Below are positions 42,132 to 52,658 of a stretch of DNA of 64,000 nucleotides, piece by piece. The first letter of the stretch is position 1, and each line of letters starts with the position of its first letter. This DNA comes from Shinisaurus crocodilurus (taxonomy: Eukaryota > Chordata > Lepidosauria > Squamata > Shinisauridae): assembly GCA_021292165.1 (NCBI GenBank), contig CM037877.1:10531980-10595979 (forward strand), written 5' to 3'. The notes beneath the pieces are model-generated. The model did no database searches. It was not told the origin of the DNA and was given only the letters and a program-made list of their open reading frames with translations. The position numbers and the translations under genes are program-made.

Positions 42132-42455
42132 TCAGTTTAAAGACCTCCTGATCAAACTCATCATTCTTTGGAGAAATGCATTCTTCCCAGTCTTTGCGAG
42201 GGGCAGTCCATCTCCCGCCAGCAGTCCTTCACCCAAAAAGCATGAACCATGGTCCCAGAAACCAAATCTCCCCCAGCGGCACCATCTTTGTTGCCAGTTG
42301 TTCACCTGCAGAATTTTTCTTTCCCTTCTTCCATGGACCAGAAGGGCGGATGAGAACACCACTTGAGCCCCAAAGTCCTTGAGCTTCATTCCTAGAGCTT
42401 CATAGTCCGACATGATGTTGTCATAGCTGTGCTTGGTAGTATCGTTCATTCCCAC
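42132..42455 (-). pseudogene. CR1 ORF1 C-terminal region
   Basis: The frame gives MGMNDTTKHSYDN, LKDFGAQVVFSSALLVHGR, VNNWQQRW, FGFWDHGSCF and GEGLLAGDGLPLAKTGKNAF. This matches the esterase-like (SGNH-type) domain of CR1 ORF1. The GxND block and the terminal GDG..L...G block are readable. The N-terminal part of ORF1 continues to about 42985 without an open frame. It is adjacent to and upstream of the endonuclease, as in an intact CR1. Confidence 0.8.
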
Positions 42456-42985
42456 ATGGGAGGTGGATAACTATTGGTGGACTTGATGAGTTTTTGCAGC
42501 TGTTCCATCACATCTCCAATCCGTGCTCCTGGGAGACATCATACTTCTCAAGCCAATGGGTCTGGCCAGCTTACGTCCCCTTCTATTCCTCACAGCGGAG
42601 ACTCACCAACCATAACCACCCTTCTCTTCCTCTTGCTGCAGGGAGCAGTTCCAGCCTCTCTAGCATCCTGATCCTGTCCAGCGAGGTCTTCTGTAGATCT
42701 TCCCCTGAAGACTCAGAGCCATCTCCTCCGCAAGAGCTTCAAAGCGATTTGGTAGTCCCAGTGGTGCACAGTGCCTTCTGAAGCTCTACCTCCTGAGTGC
42801 CACTGCCATCCATGCATGTTGCTCCTCCTTACGTTTCTTCATTCTTCCATGAGTTTGCTCCACTCCCCCTCAGTTCTGGTTACAACTAGGAGAACTTCTA
42901 AAAATCAGTTCCAGAACTGGTGCATTTGTCGCTTCCCACACCTTCAGGTTGTGCCTTTTTGCCCCACGCTGTGTTGCCGAGGTGC

Positions 42986-43805
42986 CTGTGCACATGAATA
43001 AGACACTGCACATGCACACACACACACACACACAGCAATCTCGATAAAAAAAATTGGGTATGATTGCATCAAGATATTTTGTATGGTCTTCTCCTGGTAC
43101 ACCCATGCCCTCCAGAACACTGGTAACACAGCACACAGTATAAGTGTATATACATCAGATCAATATTGTTTCTTCTTCTTCTTCTTCTGCAGCAGCATTT
43201 TATCAATGCACAGATACTTACTGGTAATGTAGACTGCAGAGGGAGAGATGTAAATGAACCAAACACTGTGGGAAACTGCACGGTGGTAGTCCATCCATGT
43301 GAAAAGGATCTCCCGTTCCCAGGGAACGAGCTCACAGAGTGAGTGAACAGGGAGAGCTAACAGGGGTTTGGTGATGGAGGAGGTCCATAAGAAAAATTTC
43401 CCCATAAGGTAAGTGGACAGCGTGTGCTTAGGAGGGCCCACCAATGGAGCAGCCAATGGAATACGAAGAAGGAAAGGCCGTCCCACGGATAACCGAGAAG
43501 GAAGACCCGCAAGCAAGAGAACGTGGATAGATGCAGAGCAAATGGATGCATGCAGTTCAGCAGTAGCGACCTGCAAAGTATGCAGTATGCTTGATTTCCT
43601 GCCTGAAGATGACATACGTTTGCAGCAAGCGAAAGCTGGTTGCATTACTAGAAGAAAAGGTAAAAGGTCCAGAACAGCGGGTGGCCACACTCCGGGAAAC
43701 GTAATGGGAATACCTTATTCCTATTTCTAACATGTAAAAAAACGTGTTCTGCCAGTCTAGGATAACTGTGAGTGTGACCCTTGGGGTGTGTCTGTTTTGT
43801 TTCCA
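42986..43805. other. No gene recognised; short (CA)n and (TTC)n
   Basis: (CA)n at 43013-43034 and (TTC)n near 43172-43190. The 176-residue minus frame at 43160-43690 resembles no protein family I know and includes no supporting splice or motif evidence. Confidence 0.4.
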
Positions 43806-43807
43806 AA

Positions 43808-44437
43808 CTAGGCCTTAATGCGAGTAGTCTCCTCTCGCCTAGACTACTGTAATGCACTCCACGTGGGGTTACCCTGGAAGACGGTTCGGAAGCTACAGCT
43901 GGTACAGAACGCGGCAGCTCGCCTGGTTAAAGGCAGCCGCCGGCAGGATCACATCACTCCAGTGCTCAAGGAGCTGCACTGGCTACCAGTTGCTTACCAG
44001 GCCGAATTCAAGGTGTTGGTTTTGACCTTTAAAACCTTGTACGGCTCCAGTCCAGGTTATGTCAAGGAGCGTCTCCAGCAACACCAAGTAGGCTGCTCAA
44101 CAAGATCTGCCACAGACGGCCTTCTCCTTGTCCCTTCAGCCAGAGCAGCTAGACTGGTGGGGACTAGGAAGAGGGCCTTTTCTCTGGCAGCCCCCATATT
44201 GTGGAACTCTCTCCCTAGTGACCTCCGCCATGCCCCCTCTCTGCTGAACTTCCGCCGTTCACTAAAAACATGGCTGTTCAGGCGGGAATATGGGGTGGGC
44301 TAAGATTTTAAAATTTTTGTACTGTTTTAAATGTATTTTACTCTGTAATTTATCGAGTTGTACATCGCCCAGAGTGGCTGGTTTGCCGGCCAGATGGGTG
44401 ATCCATAAATGCGACAAATAAATAAATAAATAAATTT
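43808..44437 (+). mobile_element. L2 LINE 3' end
   Basis: Coding part, then gccggccagatgggtgatcc and an (AAAT)n tail. It is the best preserved L2 3' end in the window. Confidence 0.94.
43818..44303 (+). pseudogene. L2 reverse transcriptase C-terminal region
   Basis: A 161-residue open frame with [69 protein letters not shown] and a terminal [10 protein letters not shown]. It is downstream of the catalytic palm, so it cannot function alone. It is uninterrupted to its natural stop, which suggests a fairly recent copy. Confidence 0.92.
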
Positions 44438-44790
44438 GGATCCTCCTTCTGTTCCAGGGCCCATTTGTACGTTCAGAAGAATCAAGAGGTAAAACATCAC
44501 TTGGGCTGTGCCATTCCAAGCAACAGGTGGGAGAGCATCTGTTGGAAAGTTCCCCCGTGAAAAACAACTCTCCCTGCACGTTAAAATAACTAGCATGTTG
44601 GGGAAGATGCTTTCATCATTCAGCCATGCAATTCCCATAACTGTACCATGAAATAGAACAGCCCAAGAAGAGCTCCACGAATCAGAATTGCTGGTTCCCA
44701 TTGTCAGTCACCTTCCATGGTAACAGTTCACCCTAGCCTTCTCTCTGAGGATTTTTGTATGTGTTTTTCCTGCTGTTCTTCTGTCTTTCC

Positions 44791-44821
<31 letters not shown>

Positions 44822-44822
44822 C

Positions 44823-44965
44823 TGATTTAATTAAAGCATTTTATACCCTGCTTGTCAGCCACAAAGGCTCCCAATGCAGCTTACATACCAATCAAAACAA
44901 GGCAGTCCCTGCCGCCAAACTTTCCACCTAAAAAGACACAACACAAGAGGAAAAAAGAATGTGGA
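44823..44965 (-). mobile_element. L2-type 3' end fragment
   Basis: cattttataccctgcttg, cagcttacataccaatca and ggcagtccctgcc match the inverse L2 tail at 1483-1650. Confidence 0.6.
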
Positions 44966-44977
44966 GGAAAAAGGAAT

Positions 44978-45062
44978 ATATCTATATCTATATCTATATC
45001 TATATCTATATCTATATCTATATCTATATCTATATCTATCTATATCTATCTATAGATATATA
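44978..45062. repeat. (TATCTA)n hexamer microsatellite
   Basis: About thirteen near-perfect 6-bp units ending in a short palindromic tatctatagatata. Confidence 0.95.
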
Positions 45063-45257
45063 TATAATTAAATCATGTACATTAATTTTGCTGCTACTGT
45101 TGTTATTCTTATTCTGAATTTTCATGCCTAGCATTACCACCGCATGCTGCATCTCCTTGAATTCTTCTCCTTCTCTGTGATGCTTCATGTCTTTTACAGC
45201 TGGCTCATTCCCTGAAGCTGTGTCTTAGACCCATTCTGCAAATTTACTGCTGCTTTT

Positions 45258-45294
<37 letters not shown>
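45258..45294. repeat. (CT)n microsatellite
   Basis: About 18 CT units followed by a short CA run. Confidence 0.95.
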
Positions 45295-45298
<4 letters not shown>

Positions 45299-45807
45299 CA
45301 CACACCTCTGTACCTCCAGCTCCCTAATCATTTTGGGCACACTTCTCCAAACTCCTCCCCAGCCTGCCTACATCTCCTCAGCAATTCCCCTTGCCTGTGT
45401 TTCTCATTTGCTGTCTCCCCCCCCCCCACTAACACCTTATCACATCCCAGCAGAGCACCACACCTTTTGTGTTGTGTTCTCGGGTAGACTGGGCTTGGGC
45501 AATCGACGTAATCCCTTCATTTGCCTGAGGTGTTGGTTTTTTAGATTTTATTTGCAAACCAGTATGCTGTTGATTGTGAGCCAAATATGATGCTGCAGGA
45601 AAGGATTATACCTCTGTCTCATCTAAATATGAAAAGGAACCATTCATGGACAAACCCAGAGTAGAAGGGGCATGTCTTATCTTAGAGCCATTCTGCATGT
45701 GTGGTTTCAATGACAGCCATCCTGTGATAGGTCAAGTCAGCACATCCTGTGGAGCACCAAGCTGAGCACAGCCCACCATACAGATATAGAGGGAAGGCAG
45801 CTAGAAC
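45295..45807. other. No gene or repeat recognised
   Basis: Pyrimidine-rich then unassigned sequence; a C10 run at about 45419. Confidence 0.4.
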
Positions 45808-45968
45808 GCAGCTAGAAGGTCCCAGGTTTGATCCTTGGCTTCTCCAGGTAGGGCTGGGAAAGAATCCTGCCTGAAACCCTGGAGCACTGCCACCAGTCAG
45901 TGTTGACAATACTGGGCTAGATGGACCAATGGTCTGACTCAGCATAAGGCAGCTTCTTATGTTCCTAA
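45808..45968 (+). mobile_element. tRNA-Ala-type SINE, head partly lost
   Basis: aaggtcccaggtttgatcc (B box), cctgcctgaaaccctgga, agtcagtgttgacaatactg, gggctagatggaccaatgg and the end cttatgttcc are all present. Confidence 0.9.
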
Positions 45969-46004
45969 TGCAGGTGGAGAAAGACTCATGCCGAGTCCAA
46001 CTGA

Positions 46005-46052
46005 ACCGGGTGACCGGCCAGATGGGCGATTAATAAATATAAGAAATAAACA
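46005..46052 (+). mobile_element. L2 3' terminal scrap
   Basis: gaccggccagatgggcgatt followed by AT-rich AATAAAT repeats matches the end of the L2 at 43808-44437. Confidence 0.55.
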
Positions 46053-46109
46053 CAGGTTAGATCTCATTATCAGGCCTACTCTTTGGCAGTGAGGGTGGCA
46101 AGGGTGTCC

Positions 46110-46526
46110 ATACCATCCAGCTTTGCATCTTCTCAGTGTTATCCAGTGGAACTTTTCCAAGGGTTCATGGCCTGTTGCAATCGGGACCAGGGAGAGAGAT
46201 GGCAGAAACCTTGGTAGCATGCTCTGACAAGTTTGCACAACAACTTGAAGATAGTCCTTAAAATCAGTCACAACTTGGACACTGCAGTAGATGCAGTTCC
46301 ATTAGTAGAGGTGTCCAGAGTACCAACTGGTTTATTGAAATTGGATGAGTTTCAGTTCTTGAGGCCTGAGGATGTGGACATGGTGCTTGGCCAAGTCTGG
46401 TCAATCACCTGTGTGCTTGGCCCTTGTCCTGCATGGCTTATTACATCTAATAGGGAAGGGATGTCTGGCTGGGTCCAGGAGGTTGTAAATTTCTCCTTGA
46501 GAGAGGGTTTGGTATCACTTTTCAAA
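46110..46526 (+). pseudogene. L2 ORF2 linker and RT N-terminal relic
   Basis: The frame from 46233 includes DEFQFLRPEDVDMVL and CVLGPCPAWLI, where L2 has a TTCxLDPxPSWL-like block, then VQEVVNFSLREGLV (L2: IVNLSLREGxV). These are in the order found at the start of the L2 RT. The relic stops abruptly at 46526 where CR1 begins. Confidence 0.6.
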
Positions 46527-47135
46527 ATGCATGCTATTTTGGGCTGCATTAATAGAAGTTTAGCTTCCAAATTGTTTGAAGTACTAGTTCCGTTCTACTC
46601 TGCACTGGTTAGACCTCATCCTGAGTAGTGTGTTCAGTTCTGGGCACCACATTTTAAGAAGGATGCAAATACTGGAAAGGGTTCAGAGGAGGGCAACAAG
46701 GATGATAAAGGGACTGGAAACAAGGCCCGATGAGGAGAGACTGAAAGAACTGGGCATGTTTAGCCTTCAGAAGAGGAGACTGAGGGGAGATATTATCGCA
46801 CTCTTCCGGTACTTGAAGGGTTGTCACACAGAGGAGGGCCAGGATCTCTTCTCGATCATCCCAGTTTGCAGGACACGGAATAATGGGCTCAAGTTACAGG
46901 AACCCAGATTCCGCCTAAACATCAGGAAAAATGTCCTGACTGTCAGAGCAATACGACAATGGAATCAACTACCTAGGGAGGTGGTGGGCTCTCCCACTCT
47001 GGAGGCATTCAAGGTGCAGCTGGATAGCCATCTGTCAGGGATGCTTTGACCTGGATTCCGACATTGAGCATGGAGTTGGACTCGATGGCCTTATAGGCCC
47101 CTTCCAACTCTACTATTTTATGATTCTAAGGTTGA
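46527..47135 (+). mobile_element. CR1 LINE 3' end, 5'-truncated
   Basis: Starts at [14 protein letters not shown] and continues with a frame break near 46630. It then gives [20 protein letters not shown] and ends QLPREVVGSPTLEAFKVQL. The tail is ctactattttatgattct with a single octamer unit. The junction with the L2 relic is in frame. Confidence 0.93.
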
Positions 47136-47400
47136 CAGTTTGGTTATCCCATCCTGTAAAGCCTCCCTGCTGCCCTTAATATCTGGGGTACTGGTGACCC
47201 CATTTTGAGCTAGACCCAGATAAGAATGGATCAGGTCATTACTTAAATTATGGCATCCCTTTTCAGGGATCTCTGAGAGATCTTATATTTCAAGCTCTCC
47301 TCACACTTGAATGTCACCAACATGACTAGCAAAAACAAGGGGTTATTCAGTGTCATTTATGCCACGATACACAGCTATGTTCTCCCTTGGGGAGTTCCAT
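47136..47400. other. No gene or repeat recognised
   Basis: Short unassigned stretch. Confidence 0.3.
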
Positions 47401-47873
47401 TTTGTGTAGGCCACATACCTTTCAGAGAGAAATGCATTCAGTTCACATGTGAACTTACCGGATTTCATACTCTCAAATCAATATGTGAACTGAAACTCAC
47501 ATATCCACTGGGATTCACACTTTTCTGAGTATTGCAATGGAGTTCCCCAATCAAAAAAAATATGCGTACAAATATGTTTATATTTAGGGGAAAGTGCACT
47601 CAAAATGTGCACATTAGTGAAAATAATGCTCAAAAATGCATTGTAATAGGGAAAACTGTTTGCAAAAAACATGTATACATAAGGAGAAATTGTGTCCAAA
47701 CGTGCATGTACTGGTAGAAATGCACCCAAAAATGAGTATGAATTTTCATGACAACTTTTTTAAAAGTTCTCAATGTTCACACCAAACCAAACTTAAGACT
47801 GCGGGGGGGGGGGAGGATAGAAATAGAGAGAAATTGAAACTGACTGATTTGTCCGTCCCTAATTTAGGTGATA
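47401..47873 (-). repeat. TAGGGAC/G-family AT-rich element
   Basis: The right end tttgtccgtccctaa is the inverse of the family start. The interior has ctcaaaatgtgcacattag and gtgtccaaacgtgcatgt, similar in style to 59707-60326. Confidence 0.4.
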
Positions 47874-47941
47874 TTAAGTCCCTAACTGTGTCGACTTGGC
47901 TTCAAGGGCTGTTTCATGCGTGCAAGCCATCCTCTGGTGCC

Positions 47942-48408
47942 TCCAGGTGTTTCTGGACTACGAATCTCATCAGCCCTGACCATTGGCCATGCTGGTTGGG
48001 GGTGAAAGGAACTGGAGATAAACAACATGTGGTGGTCCATAGGGGCATAGCTCGGTGGTAGAGCACCTGCTTTGCATACAAAAGGTCCCAAGTTCAATCC
48101 AGGGTACCTCCAGGGAGGGCAAGAAAAACTCCTGCCTGAAACCCTGCACTGGTAGGGATGTGCAACGCTGGGAAATCAATTTTGTTTCAGTCCAACAGAC
48201 TTCTGCAGCATTTCTGATGCAGCGATCAGAAATGGTCCGTGCCAGATTTATTTGTTTGGGGGGGGTGGTGGTTCCGGAAATGTGCACAAAATAGTTGCAC
48301 GCATCGAGAACCGAGATCGGCATATTTGTAGTACCATTTCCATAAATGGTGATTTTCACAAATGGGGTCTGAATCTCTAAGTTTGCGTAAATGGGATTGC
48401 GCTGTTTT
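47942..48408. repeat. 467-bp composite duplication, copy 1
   Basis: Nearly identical to 49365-49831: about eight differences in 467 bp with no net length change. It comprises half of a foldback MITE (tggactacgaatctcatcag), a tRNA-Ala SINE head (48038-48140) and the first part of a TAGGGATGTGCA element (from 48156). It is flanked by ctggtgcc at 47934-47941 and 48412-48419. At 49365 the same junctions are part of longer intact elements, so this is the derived copy. Confidence 0.9.
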
Positions 48409-48420
48409 GCGCTGGTGCCT

Positions 48421-49165
48421 CTTGGTAGCGAGGTTGCCAAGAAAGACCTGCGTAGCAGCAGGTAGAAATTCCAAAGGTGACGCCTCTCCCATCACTGCAT
48501 GGGGATGCTGCCGGTTCTCTTGGAAAATTCTGCCTGCCTTGCAGTTATCAGAGGGACTGGGAGGGGGGGAGAGAATAAGGAGAAGGCAATCTTATTTGCA
48601 AAGAACCGAACAATGAAGCAATAAAGGAAACTAATTTTGTGAACTTCTCAAGGGTGTACGGGACGGGCGATCAGTTGTAGCTCGAAATTACAGTGGGCTG
48701 ATAAGAAGATTAAGTTGAAACCTCTGGGCTGTGACGCAGGAGCCACCTATTCCGTAGGATAGGGAAGGGAGACAGGAACAGCAGAGAAACACGCTAAAGA
48801 GTTCTGTCCTTTGCTACTGAGCACTGTGATCTCCCAGCTACATATCTTATGGTCACTCTGAGGGATTAGAGCTGCTAGAAAAAGAAATGAGAAAGTCCAA
48901 TGAACTTATTTCCCTTGTCTAAAAGTTGTGTGTGAGGGGGTGTTCCCCCACCCCTTGCTCAAAAAGAAGAAGACGACTTGAGCACAGGGCTGTGTGTAAC
49001 TTGCAAATCCAGAGGAGTGCAGAAAAGATGCAGATATAATTTCTTATGGCTCTCGTCTTCTTCCTTCCTTTTACGTTCAAGTTTCTAGCTCTTACAAAAA
49101 CGAAGATGCACGTGAAAGGATGTGGGCGGTGCTTGGTTAGATAGATCCCAGAAGTCAGGGAGTAT
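48421..49165. other. No gene or repeat recognised
   Basis: Unassigned sequence between the two copies of the duplication. Confidence 0.4.
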
Positions 49166-49300
49166 GCCATGAAGCTCACTGGGTGAGCTTTGGCCAATCA
49201 CTATCTTTCAACCTAGCCTCACAGGGCTGTTGTAAGGATAAGTGGGGGAAGAACCCTGAATGTTACATGAGCTTGTTGCAGGAAGGATGGATGGGATGAA
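49166..49300 (+). mobile_element. MIR-like SINE fragment
   Basis: catgaagctcactgggtgag, cctcacagggctgttgtaag and a weak tail matching the core of 7738. Confidence 0.75.
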
Positions 49301-49364
49301 AAAGAGGCAGACAGACCAAGAAGTGAAAAGTTAGCCCAGATCAGCAGCGGTGAACCTTTGGCCG

Positions 49365-49831
49365 TCCAGGTGTTTCTGGACTACGAATCTCATCAGCCCT
49401 GACCATTGGCCATGCTGGTTGGGGGTGAAAGGAACTGGAGATAAACAACATGTGGTGGTCCATAGGGGCATAGCTCGGTGGTAGAGCACCTGCTTTGCAT
49501 ACAAAAGGCCCCAAGTTCAATCCAGGGCACCTCCAGGGAGGGCAAGAAAAACTCCTGCCTGAAACCCTGCACTGGTAGGGATGTGCAACGCTGGGAAATC
49601 AATTTTGTTTCAGTCCAACAGACTTCGGCAGCATTTCTGATGCAGCGATCAGAAATGGTCCGTGCCAGATTTATTTGTTTGGGTGGGGGGGTGGTTCCGG
49701 AAATGTGCACAAAATAGTTGCACGCATCAAGAACCGAGATCTGCATATTTGTAGCACCATTTCCATAAATGGTGATTTTCACAAATGGGGTCTGAATCTC
49801 TAAGTTTGCGTAAATGGGATTGCGCTGTTTT
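49365..49831. repeat. 467-bp composite duplication, copy 2 (likely source)
   Basis: Direct repeat of 47942-48408. Here the upstream flank continues the MITE (cagcggtgaacctttggcc) and the downstream flank continues the TAGGGATGTGCA element to 50536, so this copy is embedded in its natural context. Confidence 0.9.
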
Positions 49832-50636
49832 TAATATTTCATTGCATTCGCAGGTCCGTTACGTAACCCCGGGCGCAGCATATTCACTTGGTAAATATCC
49901 TTGTCGGTTTCATCCTCTCACTACTTTGTCATCAGCTCCCATATTCCCTTCTTCACAAAGAACTTGTCATTCTCAATTTCATCTCGTTCAGCATTGGCAC
50001 TATGGTTTGCACACATCAAATAGACACGTTTTTTAAATTATTATTTTCAGTTTTTATTTTTCAGCTCCCATGATTTGTGCAAATAGGGTCATGGTTGTCT
50101 AGTCACCCCACCCCCGTTCTTCCCACCAATATTACGCATACAATATCTTATTACTTTCCGTAATGTATTTGTTCCGACAAATACTGTTTATTGCATTTGT
50201 ATGCTTATGATTATACCGCTGGTAGATTTTGTGGCTGGGTAGCCAGCTCATGTCAGGTCGGCCCTGTGAAAGGCTTGAATTTGTGCAACTTTGAGATGCG
50301 CGCAAATTTCAGGCTCCACCGTTTGTGCAAATTTCCTGAGCTTTTTTTTTTTAAAAAAAACAACTCATGCAAATCGCAGCCCATTTTAAAAGTGGAAATC
50401 TGCATGCTCGCTCGACTCACGTCACATAGAGTCAGTGCCAGTGTGAGGGAAATGGAATGGAATCCGGAGGGCCGAGTTGGGAAAATTCATTGGATTTTCA
50501 CACACATACCCAAATGGATTCCTCGCACATCTCTACCCTGGAGAGCCATCGCTGCCAGTCAGTGCTGATGATGCTGGACTAGATAAACCAGTAGAAGGAA
50601 GCTTTCAATGTTCCCTATGTTCCTATGTTCACCACC
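49461..50636 (+). mobile_element. tRNA-Ala-type SINE split by a 0.97-kb element
   Basis: The left half is ggggcatagctcggtggtag through cctgcctgaaaccctg at about 49570. The right half starts ccctggagagccatcgctg at 50537 and ends ctatgttcctatgttc. The halves join exactly as in the complete copy at 19661. Confidence 0.88.
49571..50536 (+). mobile_element. TAGGGATGTGCA element, about 0.97 kb, inside a SINE
   Basis: Starts ...tagggatgtgcaacgctgg and ends attcctcgcacatctcta, an inverted match at the termini. The SINE bases ccctg occur on both sides and may be the target duplication. The interior has repeated caaattt/gtgcaaa motifs and no coding frame. Confidence 0.65.
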
Positions 50637-50772
50637 CACACCCTACATCAAACCTCTGGAGAATGTTGGATCAGTTAAGAACTGCAGTAAGTTAAGAACC
50701 ATTGTGAATCTCCAATGGTGCTGTTGCTGAAATTCCAGGTGTTCATAGTAAATTCCATGCTTAGAAAATTCC

Positions 50773-50955
50773 TTATATTCAGTCAGATCATTGGTCCCTC
50801 TAGTTCAGTATTGTCAACACTGACTGGCAGCAGCTCTCCAGATATTCAGGCAGGAGTCTTTCCTCATCCCTGCCTGGAGATGCCAAGGATTGGACCCTGG
50901 AGCTTTCGTATGCAAAGCAGGTTCTCTAGCACTGAGTTACAGACTCACCCATGGA
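50773..50955 (-). mobile_element. tRNA-Ala-type SINE, minus orientation
   Basis: attggtccctctagttcagt, attgtcaacactgactggca and a head inverse ending agcactgagttacag, with gctttcgtatgcaaagcagg from the anticodon region. Confidence 0.88.
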
Positions 50956-51329
50956 GTTCAGGTAGGCTATCCAATAAGCAGCAACTGGCCTGAGTCACCT
51001 ATTTTATTTTATTTCTTTGCCAGCAGTACTGTGTGGCTGGGTGTGCTTTATTATGTTAGGCTTGAAGGAAAGATCCAATGAGAAATCTCAAGACCTGTTG
51101 CTATCACGAAGCCTCTGAAAAAGTTGATATCTGACTTTTTGTGTACCACCTTGAGAACAAAAACCCACCTTGAAACCCATCATATTGAATAATTCCTGGC
51201 CAGTATCCAATATGCCATTCTTGGGCAACGTGCTGGAGAATGTGGTAGGTTCTTAGCTCCAGGGAGTTTTGGATGAGGTGGCTTATCTCGATACTTTTCA
51301 AGTTGGCTTAAACTGGATATGGGTCAGGG
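50956..51329. other. No gene recognised
   Basis: Spacer; the segment from about 51120 may belong to the following L2. Confidence 0.3.
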
Positions 51330-52655
51330 ACAACAACTTTGATCACCTTGGATGAGCTATGAAAGGAACCAGACAGGGGGAGGGTGTCCCTGTTGGTTCT
51401 GCTGGACCTCAAAGCAGCTTTTGATACCATTGGCCATCGTATCCTTCTGGGACATCTGTCTGGTGTGGGACTCAGAGGCACTGTTCTGTGGTGGCTCTGG
51501 TCTTTTTTGAAGGGGCGATTTCAGATGGTGATGTTATGGATTTCTGTTCCACGCCATGGCCACTGATCTGTGGTGTCCCTCAGGGTTCCATTTGTCTCCC
51601 ATTCTATTTAGCATACATATGAGACTGCTGGGAGAGATTGTCCAGAGGTTTGGAGTTCAAGACCACTAGTTTGCTAATGACCCCCCAACTCTGTCTCTCC
51701 TTTCCATCGAAAACAAAGGGAGCTTTTTCTAGTTCTAAATCAGTTTTGATGTTGGTAATGGACTGGATGAGGGCAAACAAGTTGAAGCTTAATCCAGAGG
51801 TGCTCCTGGTTAGTCAAAAGGAAAATCAGGGAATAGAAAAGTCAAAAGGAAAATCAGGGAATAGAAAAGTCAAAAGGAAAATCAGGGAATAGAAATTTAC
51901 CCTGTGCTTGGTGGGTTTCCACTCCCCCTGAGGAATCAAGCTCACAGTTTGGGCATGCCCCTGTACACATCCCTGAACCTGGGTGTCCAGGTTTTCATGG
52001 TGGCCAGGAGTGTGTTTGCACAGTTGAGGCTTGTGCAGCAACTGCACCCATTCCTGCTGATTTCTGGCCTGGTCACAGTCACACATGCCACAGTTACATT
52101 CCATTTGGACTATTGTAACACGCTCTACATGGGGCTGTCTTTGAAAACTGTTCAGAAACATCTTCCAGAATTCTGTGGCCAGACTTTTGACTGGGGCTGG
52201 TTAAACAAAGCACAAGACCCCTTGTTACAAACCACCTCACTGGCTACTTGTCTGTTTTCCAGGGGCAATCTGAAGTGCTAGTTATGACATATAAATCCCT
52301 ATTTTGGCTTGGGACCAGGCTACCTGAAAAACTGTCTTCTCCCAGATGAGCCTGCCCAAGTCTTGAGATCTTCATGGGAGGCCCTTCTCTCAGTGGGCTG
52401 CCATCTGAGACATATTTGGTGGAGACTCAAGGGAGGGCTTTCTCAGTGCCTGCTCCCAGGCTCTGGAACTTCTTGCTGATAGAGGTTAGCTTGATCCCCC
52501 TCTCTCTTGTCCTTCTGCCAGTGGGCAAGTACATTTTTATTCAGGCAGGCTTTTGGCATGTATGCTGGTCCAGCATTGAGGGCGTGGGGGGGGGTTAATT
52601 GTCTGGGTGCTATTGATTTCTTCTATGGTTGTGTATGATTTTGTTTTTAATCTGT
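51330..52655 (+). pseudogene. L2 LINE, RT palm to 3' end, degraded
   Basis: The frame at 51384 has VLLDLKAAFDTIGHRIL, the first catalytic Asp block of L2 RT (usually LDLSAAFDTVDH). Downstream are VVSLRVPF (from GVPQGSxLSP), HLDYCNTLYMGLSLKT (52104) and QGRAFSVPAPRLWNFLLIEV (52430). Many stops and indels are present. It contains a 28-bp tandem triplication at 51813-51896 and ends near a T/A-rich 3' UTR. Confidence 0.87.
51813..51896. repeat. 28-bp tandem repeat, three perfect units
   Basis: The unit gtcaaaaggaaaatcaggga plus atagaaaa is repeated at 51813, 51841 and 51869. Only the last base differs. It lies inside the L2 relic. Confidence 0.97.
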
Positions 52656-52658
52656 ATC

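Larger units (their letters stand above)
38833..42985 (-). mobile_element. Long CR1 LINE with three nested insertions
   Basis: From right to left this holds ORF1 (42985-42120), endonuclease (about 41700-41100) and RT (40732-39781 and 38966-38833). The RT pieces align to the copy at 31922-33875. For example, ccaattttgtgtcgtctgca at 38910 corresponds to its 32800 region. Insertions are a hAT (38967-39592), a 5S-CR1 SINE (39610-39779) and a MIR-like SINE (40733-40868). Sequence 40869-41080 is not recognisably CR1. The CR1 3' tail is missing to the left of 38833. At about 4 kb span it is the longest LINE here. Confidence 0.85.

Noticed and set aside
43160..43690. 176-residue minus-strand frame as a protein gene
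   Set aside because: No recognisable domain, no splice-site or codon-bias support, and it starts next to microsatellites.
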